Assembly: GCA_937897245.1 (NCBI GenBank)
Contig: CALCBO010000124.1
Location: forward strand, 1 to 8,979
DNA: 8,979 nucleotides
Source of the DNA: an uncultured Caryophanales bacterium
Lineage (GTDB): Bacteria; Bacillota_I; Bacilli_A; RF39; UBA660
Direction of reading: 5' to 3'
In this document: one piece after another, positions 7,267 to 8,979 of the stretch
How the letters are laid out: every line of letters begins with the position of its first letter
Position numbering within the stretch: position 1 is the first letter of the stretch
Notes under the pieces: generated by a model
What the model saw: the letters and a program-made list of their open reading frames with translations, nothing else
Database searches by the model: none
What the model was told of the DNA's origin: nothing
Position numbers and translations under genes: made by a program

Positions 7267-8271
7267 ATGAAGGTATTTATTACTGGTGTTGCGGGTTTTT
7301 TAGGAAGTCATTTAGCAGATAGATTACTTAGTTTAGGTTATGAAGTAGTAGGTGTTGATAATCTAGATGGCGGTAGTCGTGATAATGTTAATCCTAAAGT
7401 GGTTTTCTATGAAGAAGATTGTAATAATTTAGATAAAATGAAAGAATATATGAATGATTGTCAAATAGTATTTCATGCAGCTTGTACGGCACCTGACGGG
7501 TTTTCATTTTTTGCGCCACATTATATTACTCAAAATACTTTTCAAATAACTATGAGTGTTTTAAGTGCAGCAATTGAAAATAAAGTTGAGAAGTTTATTT
7601 ATTGCTCTAGTATGGCTAGATATGGTAATCAACTAGTAATACCTTATACCGAAGATATGGATTGTTTTCCAGTTACACCTTATGCGGTGGGTAAATATGC
7701 TTCAGAATTAGTAATAAAACAATTATGTGAATTAAATCATGTATATTATACAATTATAGTACCTCATAATATATATGGACCAAGACAGAATTATACAGAT
7801 CCATATCGTAATGTAGCAGCTATTATGATAAATAGAATGTTAAAGAATGAACAACCTATTATTTATGGAGATGGTATGCAGAAAAGATCTTTATCATATA
7901 TAGATGATTGTATTGATTGTATTGAAAAAGTAATTGTACAAGATAATTTAAATAGAGAAGTAATTAATATTGGACCAGATGAAGAATTTGTAACAATTAA
8001 TGAATTAGCTTCTGAAATAGCTAGTATTTTAGATTTTGATTTAGATCCTATATATGTTACTGATAGACCAAAAGAAGTTAAAGAGGCTACTTGTTCTTCA
8101 GATAAAGCGAGAAAGTTATTAGGATATAAAACTAGGACTACTTTACATGAAGGATTAGAAAAAATGATAGATGATATAAAGAAAAAGGGACCTAAAGATT
8201 TTAAATATAATTATGTTATAGAGATAAATAATGAAAATACTCCGGATACTTGGAAAAAAGAATTAATATAA
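7267..8271 (+). CDS. NAD-dependent sugar-nucleotide epimerase/dehydratase (extended SDR, UDP-glucose 4-epimerase-like)
   Basis: A cytoplasmic extended short-chain dehydrogenase/reductase of 334 residues that would act on a nucleotide-linked sugar. The N-terminal Rossmann signature is GVAGFLG (7-13) with the cofactor-ribose acid D31. The catalytic set is S114/S115 (CSSMARYG) and Y139-AVG-K143. The substrate region contains HNIYGPRQNY (167-176) and YGDGMQKRSLSYIDD (200-214), as in nucleotide-sugar epimerases and dehydratases. ATG 7267 is preferred to ATG 7234 because AAGGG (7254-7258) sits 8 nt before it and MKVFITG is the usual family N-terminus. The gap to the synthase gene is 25 bp with no promoter, so the two are co-transcribed. 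It may interconvert UDP-glucose with another sugar for the same polymer or a second glycan. Substrate and epimerase-versus-dehydratase cannot be read from sequence. Confidence 0.85.
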   Translation: MKVFITGVAGFLGSHLADRLLSLGYEVVGVDNLDGGSRDNVNPKVVFYEEDCNNLDKMKEYMNDCQIVFHAACTAPDGFSFFAPHYITQNTFQITMSVLSAAIENKVEKFIYCSSMARYGNQLVIPYTEDMDCFPVTPYAVGKYASELVIKQLCELNHVYYTIIVPHNIYGPRQNYTDPYRNVAAIMINRMLKNEQPIIYGDGMQKRSLSYIDDCIDCIEKVIVQDNLNREVINIGPDEEFVTINELASEIASILDFDLDPIYVTDRPKEVKEATCSSDKARKLLGYKTRTTLHEGLEKMIDDIKKKGPKDFKYNYVIEINNENTPDTWKKELI

Positions 8272-8286
8272 AAATTCTTTTTTTTT
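8254..8286 (+). terminator. Intrinsic terminator overlapping the 3' end of the epimerase gene
   Basis: Stem AAAAAAGAATT (8254-8264) / AATTCTTTTTT (8273-8283) with an 8-base loop (8265-8272) that contains the stop codon (8269-8271), then further T to 8286. The arms are perfect but nearly all A-T, so the hairpin is weak. Its position at the end of a unit and the U-run support a terminator. Confidence 0.55.
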
Positions 8287-8319
8287 GGACAAAATAATAA
8301 TTATTTAGAAAAATATAAT
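8285..8319 (+). promoter_or_regulatory. Possible promoter elements before the bacteriocin genes
   Basis: TATAAT (8314-8319) is a perfect -10 hexamer one base upstream of AGGAGG, and TTGGAC (8285-8290) is -35-like, but the 23-bp spacer between them is too long for a normal sigma-A promoter. If the -10 is used, transcription would start near 8326, inside the SD and hairpin described at 8321-8364. The terminator just upstream implies that some promoter lies in this interval. Confidence 0.3.
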
Positions 8320-8320
8320 A

Positions 8321-8364
8321 GGAGGTGAAAGTAATGAGTGTAGGATGATAATACTTTTACTTCC
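8321..8364 (+). promoter_or_regulatory. SD-sequestering hairpin with a four-codon ORF in its loop
   Basis: The optimal SD AGGAGGTGA (8320-8328) is inside the left arm GGAGGTGAAAGTA (8321-8333), which pairs with TACTTTTACTTCC (8352-8364): 13 base pairs, two of them G-U. The 18-base loop is exactly ATG AGT GTA GGA TGA TAA (8334-8351), a Met-Ser-Val-Gly ORF with two stops. It lies 33 nt before the first possible start of the peptide gene. It could be a leader-peptide attenuator, an RNA switch, a protein-binding site, or the relic of a decayed gene. The pairing is seen; the function is inference. Confidence 0.5.
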
Positions 8365-8396
8365 CTGATTCCTTTGTTTAAGAATAAAAATATAAG

Positions 8397-8564
8397 ATGA
8401 AATGGAAGGTGATTGAAATAAAGAAAATAAATACTGAAGATTTAGAAAAAATTAAGGGAGGAGCTACAATATCTGTGTGGACTGGAATTATTATTGCGAC
8501 AGTAGTAGTATTCTTTTCAGGAGTAATAGAAGGAATTACAAATCCAGAAAGTTGTAGGAATTAA
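8397..8564 (+). CDS. Double-glycine-leader bacteriocin-like peptide 1 (uncertain start)
   Basis: A 55-residue peptide if started at ATG 8397. The leader ends in DLEKIKGG (residues 15-22), the C39-cleaved double-glycine type. The 33-residue mature part is strongly hydrophobic (WTGIIIATVVVFFSGVIEG), with a GxxxG motif (GVIEG) and one Cys near the end (ESCRN). The start is unsettled: ATG 8397 has almost no SD, whereas AAGGTGA (8406-8412) is correctly spaced for ATA at 8418. That would give a 15-residue leader, IKKINTEDLEKIKGG, aligning residue for residue with the leader of the next gene. GTG 8409 is too close to the SD. It ends 1 bp before the next gene. It probably forms half of a two-peptide class II bacteriocin exported by a peptidase-containing ABC transporter. 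A signalling peptide is the alternative. Confidence 0.75.
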   Translation: MKWKVIEIKKINTEDLEKIKGGATISVWTGIIIATVVVFFSGVIEGITNPESCRN

Positions 8565-8565
8565 A

Positions 8566-8739
8566 ATGAAGAAAGTTGAAATAGAAAAATTAGAAAACGT
8601 AGTTGGAGGAACAACTACTATGAATGGACCAATTATTAATGCTGTAGTTAATGTTATTAATGTTTTAAAGGATGCTGGTTATTCGATTGGTTCAGGTGTT
8701 CGAAGAATGGTTGAGAATAATATGTGTCCTTTAAAATAA
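8566..8739 (+). CDS. Double-glycine-leader bacteriocin-like peptide 2
   Basis: A 57-residue peptide with leader MKKVEIEKLENVVGG, cut after GG at 14-15 by the C39 peptidase of an ABC exporter. The mature part has 42 residues: a Thr/Asn-rich start, an amphipathic middle (IINAVVNVINVLKDAG) and a basic tail GYSIGSGVRRM with one Cys (MCPLK). It carries the GxxxG motif GYSIG, and its net charge is about +2, complementing the neutral-to-acidic partner peptide. AGGAA at 8556-8560, inside the end of the preceding gene, lies 5 nt before the ATG, and the genes are 1 bp apart, so they are co-translated. The pairing of two short GG-leader peptides, each with GxxxG, is typical of class IIb two-peptide bacteriocins, which insert into target membranes. 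No immunity gene is recognised immediately downstream. Confidence 0.85.
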   Translation: MKKVEIEKLENVVGGTTTMNGPIINAVVNVINVLKDAGYSIGSGVRRMVENNMCPLK

Positions 8740-8758
8740 AGAAAAAATACTAATATTT

Positions 8759-8842
8759 ATATTCTTGGGAAAGCTGTTATTTGAGTGATAAATGTCGAAA
8801 AAGTAAGAATATCACCATTTTTTCGTAAAAAAAGGCGAAAAA
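8759..8842 (+). other. Overlapping inverted repeats with alternative pairings before rpsU
   Basis: Within the gap after the peptide genes, ATATTCTT (8759-8766) can pair with AAGAATAT (8805-8812), and GTGATA (8785-8790) with TATCAC (8810-8815). TTTTTCG (8819-8825) can pair either with CGAAAAA upstream (8796-8802) or with an identical CGAAAAA downstream (8836-8842). The pairings exclude one another. The + strand hairpin 8796-8825 has its T-run within the stem, and no clean terminator is present. The region precedes the rpsU promoter, so it would belong to read-through RNA from the peptide operon. Confidence 0.4.
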
Positions 8843-8845
8843 CTG

Positions 8846-8874
8846 TTGAAATACATTAAATCTTTTGATATAAT
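8846..8874 (+). promoter_or_regulatory. rpsU: Strong sigma-A promoter for rpsU
   Basis: -35 TTGAAA (8846-8851), 17-bp spacer, -10 TATAAT (8869-8874). Expected start is near 8881, leaving a leader of about 26 nt with the GGGAGGG ribosome site (8894-8900) at 6-nt spacing. It is the best promoter match in the window, as expected for a ribosomal protein gene. Confidence 0.85.
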
Positions 8875-8906
8875 TCATTTTAGTTAAAGCGAAGGGAGGG
8901 AAACAG

Positions 8907-8979
8907 ATGGCAACTAAAGTAACGGTTAGAGGTAATCTAGATCAAGCTCTAAGAAAGTTCAAACAAAAAGTAGCAAGAG
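8907..8979 (+). CDS. rpsU: Ribosomal protein S21 (bS21), 5' part only
   Basis: The first 24 codons and one base of the gene run off the right edge. The visible N-terminus MATKVTVRGNLDQALRKFKQ, followed by KVAR, has the bS21 pattern: a short beta-strand start, L-D-x-A-L-R-(R/K)-F-K, then a basic helix. The complete protein is usually 55-70 residues. bS21 sits on the 30S platform near the 3' end of 16S rRNA and aids initiation. AGGGAGGG at 8893-8900 is a strong ribosome site. The gene has its own promoter, is independent of the upstream peptide operon, and marks core genome next to the accessory module. Confidence 0.9.
   Translation, partial: MATKVTVRGNLDQALRKFKQKVAR

Noticed and set aside
8345..8365. 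ATG frame Met-Ile-Ile-Leu-Leu-Leu-Pro after the hairpin loop
   Set aside because: It is seven codons long, has no usable SD spacing and overlaps the right arm of the hairpin.
1..8979. Genetic code 4 (TGA as Trp), as in Mollicutes
   Set aside because: All long genes use TGG for Trp with no in-frame TGA, although none of them ends in TGA either. Reading TGA as Trp in the leader at 8346-8348 still meets TAA at once.
1..8979. CRISPR array, insertion sequence, tRNA or rRNA
   Set aside because: No regularly spaced repeats, transposase motifs, terminal inverted repeats or tRNA-like cloverleaf sequences were seen. The many A/T runs are background composition.

Overview
The window is a very A+T-rich stretch (coding regions dominated by AT-ending codons, Arg almost always AGA) from a low-GC Firmicute. 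The double-glycine peptides, C39-type ABC exporter, Shine-Dalgarno (SD) sites of the AGGAGG type, TTGAAx-17-TATAAT promoters and rpsU fit an uncultured gut Bacilli/Erysipelotrichia/RF39-like lineage. This placement is an inference from style and not a marker-gene result. TGA is not read as Trp: the long frames contain many TGG and no internal TGA. All genes found are on the + strand.

Region 1 (2-2003): the 3' three quarters of a bacteriocin-type ABC exporter, open at the left edge, followed with an 11-bp overlap by a small membrane-anchored protein that resembles the accessory partner of such exporters. A perfect 13-bp hairpin follows.

Region 2 (2103-8271): a surface/exopolysaccharide module. 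It starts with a secreted, membrane-anchored protein with two tandem choice-of-anchor-A-like domains, then a terminator-like hairpin and a strong sigma-A promoter. That promoter reads a single polypeptide joining a cellulose-synthase-like GT2 glycosyltransferase to an extracellular GH5 endoglucanase-like domain. An NAD-dependent sugar epimerase/dehydratase follows almost without a gap. The synthase would polymerise and extrude a glucan, the tethered GH5 would trim it outside the cell, and the epimerase could supply or divert nucleotide sugar. A hairpin with a T-run closes the unit.

Region 3 (8287-8739): two short tandem genes for double-glycine-leader peptides, missed by an ordinary length cutoff. 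Each mature peptide carries a GxxxG motif and one Cys, suggesting a two-peptide class II bacteriocin. Their leader RNA holds an optimal SD buried in a 13-bp hairpin whose loop is a four-codon ORF followed by tandem stops. The leaders are of the kind cut by the C39 exporter class seen in region 1, so the peptides may be its cargo.

Region 4 (8740-8979): inverted repeats with alternative pairings, a consensus promoter, and the first 24 codons of rpsU (ribosomal protein S21), which marks the return to core genome.

The most notable items are the synthase-GH5 fusion, the unannotated bacteriocin pair with its missing ATG at the expected start, and the SD-sequestering hairpin in front of it.
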